From NCBI GenBank assembly GCA_963707875.1, contig CAVPRU010000014.1:372001-436000 (forward strand): 64,000 nt of DNA, in the 5' to 3' direction. Both the position numbers and the translations under genes were made by a program. Numbering within the stretch: position 1 is the stretch's first letter; the number at the start of each line of letters is the position of its first letter. A model generated the notes under the pieces. That model saw only the letters and a program-made list of their open reading frames with translations, did not search any database and was not told the DNA's origin. The stretch comes from SZUA-320 sp963707875 (GTDB lineage Bacteria > Gemmatimonadota > Gemmatimonadetes > Gemmatimonadales > GWC2-71-9). Shown in pieces: positions 7,724 to 16,550 of this stretch.

Positions 7724-8395
7724 CTACCCGCCCCGAACCTCCTCGCCGGCCCGGTGCATGGGCCGAGCGGACCTGAAGACGGTCCTGGCACTTGCCCAGG
7801 CTCCCATCAGCTCGGTCTCCCCGCCGTACCGGTACCGGACCAGCCCGTCCAGGACCCGGACCTGCTCGACCACCAGCTTCCCGATTTCCCGCAGCTCGGC
7901 GCTGGCTCCCACGTGGCCCCGCCGAGCGGCTCGACCGGCCTCAAGGGCGGTCTCGAGGTCCCGCAGGGCCACCCCGAGGTCGTCCACCAGGGCGGGCGAG
8001 AGCCCCGCCCGGATCAGCACCTCCCGCTCTGCGGTGGCCCGCGCCAGGATCCCCCGCACCGCTGACAGGAAGTCCATGTGCGTCATCGCCTTGTCCAGCC
8101 GCCTGAACTCGATCCCCAGTTCGGTCTTCTCCCGGACCGCCACGGCCCCCACCGACGCCAGATAGCGCACGAGGGTTCCCTGGATCAGGCGCCGGAGGGT
8201 CCACAGCGTCAACGTGGCCCCACGCTCCGCCAGGATCTCCTGCCCCTGCCGAACCGCCAGTTCAGCCCCCCGGTCGAGCAGTTGCTCCAGGTGGCGCAGC
8301 GCCACGCTTTCCTCAGAGGTCACGGTGGGATGGGCCCGGATAAAGCCCCGGACCCGCTCCCCCATGTCCAGTCGCCTGCTCGTCCTGGAGTTCAT
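7724..8395 (-). CDS. Helical protein of unknown function
   Basis: 223 residues, rich in Ala, Leu, Arg and Glu, predicted almost all helical (VALRHLEQLLDRGAELAVRQGQEILAERG). There is no signal peptide, membrane segment or catalytic motif, and I recognise no family. Start ATG at 8395 has a GGAAGGGAG purine tract upstream. It sits at the boundary between the cassette array and a long non-coding stretch, with a weak terminator downstream. Confidence 0.65.
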   Translation of the reverse strand: MNSRTSRRLDMGERVRGFIRAHPTVTSEESVALRHLEQLLDRGAELAVRQGQEILAERGATLTLWTLRRLIQGTLVRYLASVGAVAVREKTELGIEFRRLDKAMTHMDFLSAVRGILARATAEREVLIRAGLSPALVDDLGVALRDLETALEAGRAARRGHVGASAELREIGKLVVEQVRVLDGLVRYRYGGETELMGAWASARTVFRSARPMHRAGEEVRGG

Positions 8396-9056
8396 GATCG
8401 GCTCCCTTCCGTGCCCGGGCGGTCCTCGCGTCGGGGCGCGACGACCGCGTCACCACCGGTGACCTGCCTGGCAGCTCCCCGCAACCGCCTGGCGCCAGCG
8501 GAGAAGGCGAGGATCGGACCAGAGGCGACCCGGGCACCGGCGGAGGTGATCCGATGAGGCCGGGAGACGGATCGGCCACCTCCGGAGAGGGGCCCGTCGG
8601 CTCGAGTGAAGTCGTTGTGGGAGAAAGGGAAACCCGCGTCGGCCGGGGACGGGCGCGCTCCACCTCCCGGGGCCGAAGGCGTCCCGCGCGGACCAGCCTG
8701 GTTCGCTTCCGGGGACGGTCTGGTGTGCACTCGAGAGAGGCCGTGTGTCCTCGGCGGAGGACGGTGCACAACCAGACGAGGACGCTGCCACAAGGGAGAC
8801 GCCTGGGACAGCGGCGAGGACAGGCGGTGTGGCGGAAGAGATGTCTGCTACAACAGCTGGTCGGTCCGGTTCCACAGGGAAGATGGGCGGTGGAATCCGG
8901 GAGATGTCAGGGGCGACGGCGGGGGACGCCTGGTGCAGACCCGGAGACGGAAGGTGCAGTCCGGGGATTGCAGCGTGACGGGGAGAGGAGTCTGCCGGAC
9001 GAGACTCGTGGCGAAGCCCCGAGTCCGAATGATGTCCTCGAAGCTTGCGAGAGGAA
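8396..9056. other. Non-coding, purine-rich stretch with imperfect GGAGAYG-like repeats
   Basis: About 660 nt without a credible gene. All open frames here are Arg/Gly/Pro-rich, and the longest plus-strand one runs into the tRNA-Met gene. The plus strand is G/A-rich and repeats variants of GGGAGACGG and GGAGATGTC every 12-40 nt; I count roughly two dozen GGA triplets between 8540 and 9056. It contains one strong bulged hairpin, listed separately. It is downstream of tRNA-Met on the minus strand, so it may be transcribed as CU-rich RNA. Confidence 0.5.
8718..8777. other. Long bulged hairpin inside the purine-rich non-coding stretch
   Basis: GTCTGGTGTGCAC (8718-8730) pairs with GTGCAC-a-ACCAGAC (8764-8777), a 13-bp helix with one bulged A. 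Inside it lies a second perfect hairpin, GTCCTC-ggcg-GAGGAC (8747-8762). No T-run follows on either strand, so it is not a simple terminator. Confidence 0.6.
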
Positions 9057-9130
9057 TAGCAGGGGCGGGACTCGAACCCGCGACCCCGGCATTATGAGTG
9101 CCGTGCTCTAACCAGCTGAGCTACCCTGCC
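9057..9130 (-). tRNA. tRNA-Met (CAT)
   Basis: Cloverleaf of 74 nt on the minus strand. The acceptor GGCAGGG pairs with CCCTGCT (G1-U72 as in many elongator tRNA-Met), the D-arm is AGCTCAGCTGGTTAGAGC, the anticodon loop CTCATAA, and the T-arm GCGGG-TTCGAGT-CCCGC. CCA is not encoded. The G1-U72 pair argues for elongator Met; tRNA-Ile2 with a modified CAT anticodon is the alternative. Confidence 0.93.
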
Positions 9131-9141
9131 AGAGGGGGCCA

Positions 9142-9170
9142 ATCCTAGCCATTTCTGGCCTGCCGGTCAA
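9142..9170 (-). promoter_or_regulatory. Promoter of tRNA-Met
   Basis: TTGACC (9165-9170), 17-nt spacer, TAGGAT (9142-9147) on the minus strand. The predicted start of transcription lies about 5 nt before the tRNA 5' end. The same two hexamers with the same spacing recur upstream of the BNR protein gene. Confidence 0.8.
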
Positions 9171-9196
9171 GAAAAACGGGCTGTCCGACCAGCGGG

Positions 9197-12100
9197 TCAC
9201 TCCTTCCAGATCGCGCCCACTCCCACCTCCCAGAGCTTCCGGTTCAGGGCCGGGATGCCATCGGCCAGGAACGTATCGGCCCGAGCCTTGAGTTCCACCC
9301 ACTGGGCGTTCAGCTCCGCCAGCCGATCCCGGGACGGCTGGGTGACCCTCGGCAGATCACTCTCGGTCTGATTGATGAGGAAGATGTAGTTGGCGGTGAA
9401 CCGGTTCGGGAAGTTCTCCACGTCGTCGTACGCCTTCGACCTCCGCTGGACCATCGCCTCGTCCCACGACTTCAATGCCGCCAGCAGCGCCTCGCCCTCC
9501 CCAGCCACGGCGGCATACTTCTCCCCGGTCGGCAACGTCTTGAGGATGGCCGCGAGCTGGGTCTGCTTGTCGAAGAGACTGGCCACCGTCTGGTGCATGA
9601 CCGTGAGCTCATGTTCCATCCCGGCCATCACCTCGTGATACTCCCGATACCCAGGCCCATCGATGGAATACAGCGGATTCGGAACGATGTCGGCTTCGGT
9701 CGCGACCGTCTGGTCTCCCCGCTTGAGGGTGAACCGATACCGCCCCGGGGCCGCCTTGTGCCCCCGGAAGCTGGCCTCCAGGTACACCCCCTGAATGCCG
9801 GGCACGGTCGAGTAGCGCATGTCCCACACGAACCGGTTCAGGCCCTTCTTCCGGGAGAGCACCGGGTCAGCATCCGGCCCGCCATCCCAGGTCGTGCCGT
9901 CGGCCGGCTTCCGTGACGCAATGGTTCGCACCGGCTTCCCGTCGGGGTCGGCGATCTCCAGAGTCAGATCGCCCTCGGCCGTGGAGTCCGGCAACTGGTA
10001 GTAGATGACGATGCCGTTGGCGGGATTGACCCCACGGGAGGTCGAGGCCCCGGTGACCTTCGGGTCCGATGAGTTCAGCTCGCTTCCGCCGTTGGCCAGC
10101 ACCGCAGGGCCTGGCTGGAACACCGCAAACGCCGGGGTGTCCGCCCGGTACTGCCGGATCAGCGCCAGATCGTCCAGAATCCAGAAGGATCGACCAGACG
10201 TCGCGGCAATCAGATTCCCCTGGTGGACCCGGAGGTCGGTAATCGGGGTGACCGGCAGGTTCAGCTGAAACGGCGACCAGTCCTTGCCGCCATTCCATGA
10301 CAGGAAGACCCCACGTTCGGTTCCGGCAAAGAGCAGGTCCCGCCGGACGTCGTCCTCCCGAACCACCCGGGTGAAGGCATCGGCTGGAATGCCCCGATCG
10401 ATCCGGGTCCAGCTGGCACCGTAATCGGTGGTCTTGTACAGCCCCGGCGCGTGGTCGTTGAACTTGTATCGGGTGGTCGCGATGTAGGCGGTCGCCTTGT
10501 CGAAGGGGGACACTTCGATCGCATTGATCAGGCCCTCGGCCAGCCCGGCCGGCGTCACGTTCTTCCAGGTCTTCCCACCGTCACGGGTCAACTGCACCAG
10601 TCCGTCATCGCTGCCGGTCCAGATCACCCCCGCCTCATGGGGGGATTCCACGACATAGGCCAGGGTTCCGTAGTTCTCGGCCCCGACCGCCTCGTTGGTG
10701 TACGGTCCCCCGGGGGTCCCCTGCCTGGCCTTCTCGTTGCGGGTCAGGTCAGGCGACGCCTCCTGCCAGGTCTTGCCCATGTCCGTGGTCTTCAGCAGGA
10801 CCTGGGCACCGTGATAGAAGGTGTTCGGTTCGTGCCGGCTCCAGATGATCGGCGCATTCCAGTTGAAGCGGTACTTCATGTCCTTGGCATCCATCCCCAG
10901 GTACTGGATGGGAGCGGCCATGATCTGGGTGCCGGCGGTTGCCCTGGTGTCCAGCACCTCGATCGTCCCCTGATAGCTCCCGCCGAGAACGTATCGGGGG
11001 TTGTCTGGATCAAAGGCGAGAAAGGCGCTCTCCCCGCCCGCCGAGGAAGTCCAGCTGGCGGTGGTGATCCCGCCACTGCCCAGCTCCCGGCTGGCAATCG
11101 CCACGGAGCTGTTGTCCTGCTGGCCTCCGTAGATCCGGTAGGGGAACTGGTTGTCCACGTTGATCCGGTAGAACTGGGCCGTCGGCAGGACGCTCTGGGA
11201 ACTCCAGCTGGCGCCCCGGTCGAAGCTGATGGCGGCGCCCCCGTCGTTGGAGATGACGAAGTTGGCGGGATTGTCGGGGTTGATCCACAGATCGTGGAAG
11301 TCGCCATGGGTGCCGGAGAGGGTCTCCCAGGTCTTGCCGCCGTCCGTCGACCGGAGGGCGGGTGCGCTCAGGACGTAGAGGAGGTTCTCGTCCTTCGGGT
11401 CAACGAACAGCTCGATGTAGTACCAGGCCCGCTGGACCAGCCGGGGTTCGCCGGTGACCAGGCTCCAGTGGCCCCCGCGGTCGGTCGAGACGTACAGCCC
11501 GCGGTCATCCTGGTAGGAATCACTCTCGATCAGGGCGTATACCTTGTCCGGATTGGAGGGGCTGACGGCGATCGCCATCTTGCCCATTTCTTTGGGCAAC
11601 CCTTCGGTCATCCGCTCCCAGGTCTCGCCGCTGTCGGTGGACTTGTACAGCCCGCTCCCGGAACCGCCGCTGATGATCTTCCACGGCAGTCGGCCATGCT
11701 CCCACATCGCGGCGTACAGGATCCGGGGGTTGGTCGGATCGAGGGACAGTTCCGCCGCCCCGGTCCGCTCATCCACGTAGAGCACGCGCTTCCAGGTGGT
11801 ACCGCCGTCGCTCGACTTGTACACCCCGCGCTCGGTCGACGAACCATAGAGTGCCCCCTGCGCCGCCACATAGACGATGTCGGGGTTGGATGGGTGCACC
11901 ACGATCCGGGAAACGTGCCGGGTGGCCTCGAGGCCGACCGACCGCCAAGTCTGCCCCGCGTCGGTGGACCGGTAGACCCCGTCGCCCGAGTGGGTCATGA
12001 CCCCGCGGATCGCGTGCTCGCCCATGCCGACGTAGACCACGTTCGGGTCACTCGGGGCCACGACTACCGCACCGACCGACCCGGTCCGGAAGTAACCATC

Positions 12101-12358
12101 CGACACGTTGTGCCAGCTGATGCCCATGTTGTCGGTCTTCCACAGCCCGCCCCCGGTGGTCCCCATGTAATACGTCATGGGGTCCCCGACGACCCCGGTG
12201 CTGGCCACCGAACGACCACCCCGGAAGGGGCCGATGGACCGCCACTTGACCGGTGCGAAGACCTGGTTGAGGTCCGAAGGAGCAGGCGTCGCGTTCTGGG
12301 CGGACAGATGGGAGGTCCAGGGCGCGAGCACCAGGGCGAGGAGGAGGGCCTTTGACAT
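9197..12358 (-). CDS. Secreted BNR-repeat / VPS10 (sortilin)-domain protein
   Basis: 1053 residues. I start at ATG 12358 (MSKALLLALVLAPWTSHLSAQ, a signal peptide with cleavage after LSA); weak in-frame GTG and TTG starts lie just upstream. The first ~700 residues carry many BNR/Asp-box repeats (SxDxGxTW types: STDAGQTW, SSDGGTTW, STDSGETW, TTDMGKTW), forming a multi-bladed propeller of the sortilin/xyloglucanase fold. The C-terminal ~300 residues hold beta-domains and a helical end. Proteins of this size and layout are common in Gemmatimonadota and Acidobacteriota and are annotated as glycosyl hydrolases, but I see no catalytic residues that establish activity. It has its own promoter and is downstream of the SARP-like regulator. 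Confidence 0.85.
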   Translation of the reverse strand: MSKALLLALVLAPWTSHLSAQNATPAPSDLNQVFAPVKWRSIGPFRGGRSVASTGVVGDPMTYYMGTTGGGLWKTDNMGISWHNVSDGYFRTGSVGAVVVAPSDPNVVYVGMGEHAIRGVMTHSGDGVYRSTDAGQTWRSVGLEATRHVSRIVVHPSNPDIVYVAAQGALYGSSTERGVYKSSDGGTTWKRVLYVDERTGAAELSLDPTNPRILYAAMWEHGRLPWKIISGGSGSGLYKSTDSGETWERMTEGLPKEMGKMAIAVSPSNPDKVYALIESDSYQDDRGLYVSTDRGGHWSLVTGEPRLVQRAWYYIELFVDPKDENLLYVLSAPALRSTDGGKTWETLSGTHGDFHDLWINPDNPANFVISNDGGAAISFDRGASWSSQSVLPTAQFYRINVDNQFPYRIYGGQQDNSSVAIASRELGSGGITTASWTSSAGGESAFLAFDPDNPRYVLGGSYQGTIEVLDTRATAGTQIMAAPIQYLGMDAKDMKYRFNWNAPIIWSRHEPNTFYHGAQVLLKTTDMGKTWQEASPDLTRNEKARQGTPGGPYTNEAVGAENYGTLAYVVESPHEAGVIWTGSDDGLVQLTRDGGKTWKNVTPAGLAEGLINAIEVSPFDKATAYIATTRYKFNDHAPGLYKTTDYGASWTRIDRGIPADAFTRVVREDDVRRDLLFAGTERGVFLSWNGGKDWSPFQLNLPVTPITDLRVHQGNLIAATSGRSFWILDDLALIRQYRADTPAFAVFQPGPAVLANGGSELNSSDPKVTGASTSRGVNPANGIVIYYQLPDSTAEGDLTLEIADPDGKPVRTIASRKPADGTTWDGGPDADPVLSRKKGLNRFVWDMRYSTVPGIQGVYLEASFRGHKAAPGRYRFTLKRGDQTVATEADIVPNPLYSIDGPGYREYHEVMAGMEHELTVMHQTVASLFDKQTQLAAILKTLPTGEKYAAVAGEGEALLAALKSWDEAMVQRRSKAYDDVENFPNRFTANYIFLINQTESDLPRVTQPSRDRLAELNAQWVELKARADTFLADGIPALNRKLWEVGVGAIWKE

Positions 12359-12390
12359 GGAGGTCACTCGATTCAGCGCGAGAGGGGGCA

Positions 12391-12419
12391 ATCCTAGCCC
12401 GGTGCCGGCCCATGGTCAA
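12391..12419 (-). promoter_or_regulatory. Promoter of the BNR-repeat protein gene
   Basis: TTGACC (12414-12419), 17-nt spacer, TAGGAT (12391-12396) on the minus strand, about 33 nt before the ATG. It is identical in both hexamers and spacing to the tRNA-Met promoter, and the flanking AGAGGGGGC and TCAAGAA stretches also match. Confidence 0.75.
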
Positions 12420-12453
12420 GAAGACCGGTCACCCCGGGCCTCGGGATCTCAGG

Positions 12454-15400
12454 TCAATCATGCCGCGAACCCTCGATCCGCGACCACTCCACCCCAGTCC
12501 GGACCCCACTCCACACAACCAGCGGGCCGTGCAGCAGGCGGGTCCCGAACGACTCGTCGCCCAGGCGCAGCCGGAATTCTCCGTCCAGGGGAATCGATTC
12601 GGGAGACAGCCAGACGGGGCGACCATTGACGGCAACCCCGCACCGGCCGTCGGGCAGGATTTGGATCCGCAACGTCCACCACCCTCCTGATCCCAGCAGG
12701 TCCGCCATCGAACCCGCGGGCGCCAGGGCGGAGAGTCCACCGGTGACCCAGAGCACGTCGCCGCCCCGCGCGCCGGTGACTCCCGGGTAGCCGGCCCCGC
12801 AGCTGCCATCCACCCGTCCGGTCGAGGCAGGGGCACGGCGCGGATCCCCTCGCCGCAGTGCGGCGGTGTCGATGCCGGGCACAAAGACGGTTCGGGACCG
12901 CTGCCACTCCTCCTGGGTCAGCGGGGTGGAAAGCCGGACCTCGACTCCCAGCCCGCCGCGCGCGCTGAAGGAGCGGCGGGTGACCGCGAAGCTCGGGTAG
13001 GTGCCATCCCCGTTCGTCCACAATGCGCGCACGGCGGCCGGGCCGATGGTGACCAGCGGGTGGGGTTCACCGAACGTCATCCACCGACCGTCCCATCCGT
13101 CGCCCCAGCCCTCCTCAAGCACCGTGGTAGTTGATCCACTGGTGACCTCGAAGGCGCGCCGCGCGGTGCGCCAGCCGGCCAGCGAGGCCGTGACGGTCAC
13201 CGAACCGGGCCGACCGGGCCAAACCACCCCACCGGAATCCACCCGGGCAACTGTCGTGTCGTTTGAGCTCCATCGGACCGGGGCCAGAACCGGGAGTTCC
13301 CGCCCAGCGGCGGTGAGCGCCCGGATCCGGAGCCGGGTGCCGGAGCCCATGATGACGGCTTCCGCTGTTGTGTCGAACTCGATTCGGTCAATCAGGTCGG
13401 CGCCATCCTGCGGCCCCTCCCACCACCGGGTCGCAGGGGGTTTGTCGCCGTGATATGCCACCTGGCGAGCCTGCCCGGGGCGATCGAGAGGAATCACCCA
13501 GTCGCGAAAGCCCCGGAGTCCAGGGAGCCGAACAGCGGCCAGGACCCAGCGCCGATCAGGGCTCATCTGACCCTGGTAGACATGGGGGCCCAGCAGACTG
13601 GTGCCCTCACCGCGCTGCCAGTCGTATCGGGAGAGTGGCCTTGCCCCGGCGCTGTCCAGGGTCACGACCAGCTCGGTCAGCCCGCTCCAACCCAGGAGCT
13701 GGGCAATCGGCCACCCCCCCGGCAAGCGGCACTCCGGAGGATCCAGATCGTCGAACGGGCTGACGCAGAGACGGAACAGGCCGTCATCGGCCTCCCGGAG
13801 GAACGCGACCCGGGTGCCGTCGGGGGAAAGGAATGGCAGGCGGTCATGACCTGGTCCCTGGGCAATCGGCCGAGCCGCGCCGTCGGAGGTGTCGAATACC
13901 GCGATGTCGTAACCTCCGAGCTCGGCGGGCGACCAGCGATTCGTCATGCCCAGCAGTCCCGACCCGTCGGGCAACCAGGCGTTGACCAGATCATCCCGGG
14001 CCTGGCGGGTAAGGCGACGGGATGATGACCCGGCACCTAGCCAGATGTCGAGGGTGGTGCTGTCGCCGGCATCCTGAACCCACGCCACTGTCCGGCCGTC
14101 CGGACTCAGGGCCGGGGGAAGATCCGCGAAGGCCAACGCTGCCCTGGTCAGTCGCGAGCGGCCTCGGCCGGGGATGAGCGCCGCGCCGGGATCCCAGCCG
14201 TCGCGCACCACATGGACCACCTCCGTGGCTCCGGCGCTGTCCGTCGATACCACCAGCTGGGCCAGGGCGTTTCGCGCGTCACGAGCACGAAGTCCGGTGG
14301 TGAGGCCCCCAGCGGCCAGCAGGAGGATCGCCGCCGCGAGTCCCTGACGGGCGCGATTCCAGAGTCCGATTCGCCAGAGCGGCGGTAGGCATCCCACCAG
14401 GGCACCCACCGCCGGATCCGCGCGATCTGTCTGGAGGACCTCCGCGGCGAGATCGGCCACTGGCCTGCGGTCTCGCCGCGCCCTGACCGCCTGCAGGTAG
14501 CCACGGAACCCAGCGCCGACTCGCCCCTGGTCGCCAGCCGCCGCCAGGTGGTGAAGCCCTCGGAGTTGCTGCACCGGATCGACCCCGGCGGCGTCCAGGA
14601 GGGTCCGCCCGATCGCCAGAGCGGCGGCTCGTCGGCCGGGCGCATCGAGTGCTTCCCTGGCCGCGCCCCCGATCTCGTCGTGGGCCAGCTGCCACACCTC
14701 CGATCCCCCGACCCGCCGAACGAGGCCAAGCCGTTCGAGCGCGAGGAGCCCAACAGTCAGCTCCTCGCCCGAGAGATCAGCCGCGTCCCGGATTGACTCG
14801 ATCGGCAGCGCGGTCCCCGCAGTGCTCAGCAGGGCGAGAATCCACCCCTGGGCCGCCGGCAGGGCGCGAATCCGCTGCCGCATCGCCTGGCCCGCCCGCA
14901 ACACACCGACCAGTTGGGGAAGATCCCGGCACTCCCAGGTCCCCTCCTCCAGGGTGAGGACGCCCTCCTCCATCGCCAGGCACAGGGTCTCAAGCACCAG
15001 CAGTGGTGACCCCTCGGTTGCGGCATGCAGGCCGCGGAGGAGGTCGGGTCCCCACGCGGCATCTTCAGGAAGGGCACCCAGGGCCGTCACCAGGCTGGCA
15101 ACCTGGGATGGGGACAGCGGTGCGAGAGGGACGACCCGAACCGCCTCGCTGGTCGGGGTCCGGTCGGGACGGGAGGCCGTGAGGCAGAGCAACCGGACCT
15201 GATCCAGTCGCGCCAGCACCGCTTCGAGTACCTGATAGGAGTGGCGGTCGACCCAGTGCAGATCGTCCATCACCAGCACGAAGGGGCCCTCATCCGCCAC
15301 GGCACGCAGCAGGTCCGACAGCGCGTGCATCCTTCGGACGAGCGCGGTGTCGCCAGTCGCGGGATCAGCCGTCCCCGACAGGTGGGCGGACAGAGCGGGG

Positions 15401-16479
15401 TTGAGCGTCATGAGGGTCGAGGCGGAGGCCGGAGCGATCGCCCGCGCGCCGGGCAGGGCGAACATCGCCATCGCCAGTTCCCCGGCGAACCCGTACGGGA
15501 TGTCACGATCTCCAGGGGACCCCCGGACCTCCACCACTGGCGCACCGCCGGCCCGGAGCCGGGCGACCGCGTCGCGCAGCAGGCGGGTCTTCCCCAATCC
15601 CGCCGGAGCCGACAGGTGGAGGTGGCGGGCCCCGGATGACCGGATGGCGTCCCAGGCCGCCGTGATCAGAGAGAACTCTCGCTCCCGCCCCGTCAGTTCG
15701 GCCACCAGCCCGAATCCCTCCCCGCCCTGGTCAGGAGGGGGGGTGAGCTGGCGGGCCCGGGCGATGGCCTTCCGAGTGGCCGGCTCGAGTGTCACCCCTT
15801 CCTCCGCGCCCCACCGTTCCAGCGCTTCCGCCTCCACCGCGGCGGCCACCAGATCGCCACCCCCAACGACCGCCTCGAGCAGCAACCGCCAGGATGCCTC
15901 GGCCCGGGGTGCCTCGTCCCGGACCCGCCGAGCCACCCGGTGCGCCTCCCGAAACCGGGAGCGGTTCAGGTGGCGGCGGACCAGGAGCTCACCGCCTCTG
16001 AGAAAAGCACCCCTGAGCCGGTCCCGTTCCAGGTCGGCCCACTGCTCAAATGCGGCTCCTCCTGGCACCCCGAAGGCCGGCAGGAACGGTCCAGTGTAGG
16101 TATCGAGCGCGGTGTCCAGGTCGCCAGCGTCGAGGGCGGCCAGAAACCGGTCGCGGTCGGTATCGAGCGGCCCGGAGAGCGACAGCTCCTCGGCCCCAGG
16201 CAGGGCGTGTTCCCCCAGGACCCGGCGCAGGTGAAACAGGGTCTGTCGAAGCGCCAACCGGGCGCGGTCCGGGTGGACGTCCGCCCAGAGCAGGTCCAGC
16301 AGGGCTTCACGCGAGGTGCGCCGGCCGGGAGTCAGCGCCAGGAAGGTGAGCAGGGCGAGCTGCTTCCCAGGTCCCAGGAGAAGTTCCCCGGTGGCCGGGA
16401 CGTACAGCTCGGCAGTCCCCAGAGTTCGCAGGGCGATCGGCGCGGAGGGCTGAAGCACCAGGCCTGACGGGGTGGTCAT
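12454..16479 (-). CDS. Membrane-anchored SARP (BTAD) regulator with STAND ATPase, PD40-type propeller and BIG2 domain
   Basis: 1341 residues. Residues 17-100 form an OmpR-type winged helix and 105-245 the BTAD helical domain, together the SARP/AfsR DNA-binding module. Residues 255-690 form an AAA/STAND ATPase with Walker A APAGLGKT (291-298) and Walker B VLVMDD (401-406). One hydrophobic segment at about 713-728 follows, then PD40/TolB-like blades (SPDGRTVAW, SPDGTRVAF, SPDRRWVLA), a BIG2 Ig-like domain (about 1030-1115) and a C-terminal beta-sandwich. The layout places DNA binding and ATPase in the cytoplasm and the propeller outside, a one-protein signalling path. This is inference from domain order. 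The gene is divergent from a secreted protein, and the BNR gene follows it on the same strand. Confidence 0.85.
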   Translation of the reverse strand: MTTPSGLVLQPSAPIALRTLGTAELYVPATGELLLGPGKQLALLTFLALTPGRRTSREALLDLLWADVHPDRARLALRQTLFHLRRVLGEHALPGAEELSLSGPLDTDRDRFLAALDAGDLDTALDTYTGPFLPAFGVPGGAAFEQWADLERDRLRGAFLRGGELLVRRHLNRSRFREAHRVARRVRDEAPRAEASWRLLLEAVVGGGDLVAAAVEAEALERWGAEEGVTLEPATRKAIARARQLTPPPDQGGEGFGLVAELTGREREFSLITAAWDAIRSSGARHLHLSAPAGLGKTRLLRDAVARLRAGGAPVVEVRGSPGDRDIPYGFAGELAMAMFALPGARAIAPASASTLMTLNPALSAHLSGTADPATGDTALVRRMHALSDLLRAVADEGPFVLVMDDLHWVDRHSYQVLEAVLARLDQVRLLCLTASRPDRTPTSEAVRVVPLAPLSPSQVASLVTALGALPEDAAWGPDLLRGLHAATEGSPLLVLETLCLAMEEGVLTLEEGTWECRDLPQLVGVLRAGQAMRQRIRALPAAQGWILALLSTAGTALPIESIRDAADLSGEELTVGLLALERLGLVRRVGGSEVWQLAHDEIGGAAREALDAPGRRAAALAIGRTLLDAAGVDPVQQLRGLHHLAAAGDQGRVGAGFRGYLQAVRARRDRRPVADLAAEVLQTDRADPAVGALVGCLPPLWRIGLWNRARQGLAAAILLLAAGGLTTGLRARDARNALAQLVVSTDSAGATEVVHVVRDGWDPGAALIPGRGRSRLTRAALAFADLPPALSPDGRTVAWVQDAGDSTTLDIWLGAGSSSRRLTRQARDDLVNAWLPDGSGLLGMTNRWSPAELGGYDIAVFDTSDGAARPIAQGPGHDRLPFLSPDGTRVAFLREADDGLFRLCVSPFDDLDPPECRLPGGWPIAQLLGWSGLTELVVTLDSAGARPLSRYDWQRGEGTSLLGPHVYQGQMSPDRRWVLAAVRLPGLRGFRDWVIPLDRPGQARQVAYHGDKPPATRWWEGPQDGADLIDRIEFDTTAEAVIMGSGTRLRIRALTAAGRELPVLAPVRWSSNDTTVARVDSGGVVWPGRPGSVTVTASLAGWRTARRAFEVTSGSTTTVLEEGWGDGWDGRWMTFGEPHPLVTIGPAAVRALWTNGDGTYPSFAVTRRSFSARGGLGVEVRLSTPLTQEEWQRSRTVFVPGIDTAALRRGDPRRAPASTGRVDGSCGAGYPGVTGARGGDVLWVTGGLSALAPAGSMADLLGSGGWWTLRIQILPDGRCGVAVNGRPVWLSPESIPLDGEFRLRLGDESFGTRLLHGPLVVWSGVRTGVEWSRIEGSRHD

Positions 16480-16484
16480 GGACG

Positions 16485-16541
16485 TAACGGGACCCTAACG
16501 CGGGGTCGCTAATTGTAGGTCACGTCTCCGCACCCCCACAA
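16485..16541 (-). promoter_or_regulatory. Promoter of the SARP-like gene with a TAACG direct repeat
   Basis: On the minus strand TTGTGG (16536-16541), an 18-nt spacer and TACAAT (16512-16517) form a promoter about 30 nt before the ATG at 16479. Downstream of it, on the plus strand, TAACG occurs at 16485-16489 and 16496-16500, exactly 11 bp apart. Direct repeats with an 11-bp pitch are the known SARP operator layout, so autoregulation is plausible but unproven. Confidence 0.5.
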
Positions 16542-16550
16542 GAGGCCCCC

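Noticed and set aside
8554..9111. Plus-strand frame in the purine-rich region
   Set aside because: It runs into tRNA-Met on the other strand and its translation is Arg-rich without motif.
10451..12355. 634-residue plus-strand open frame
   Set aside because: It is the antisense shadow of the BNR-repeat gene; low-complexity Gly/Val/Pro translation with no motif.
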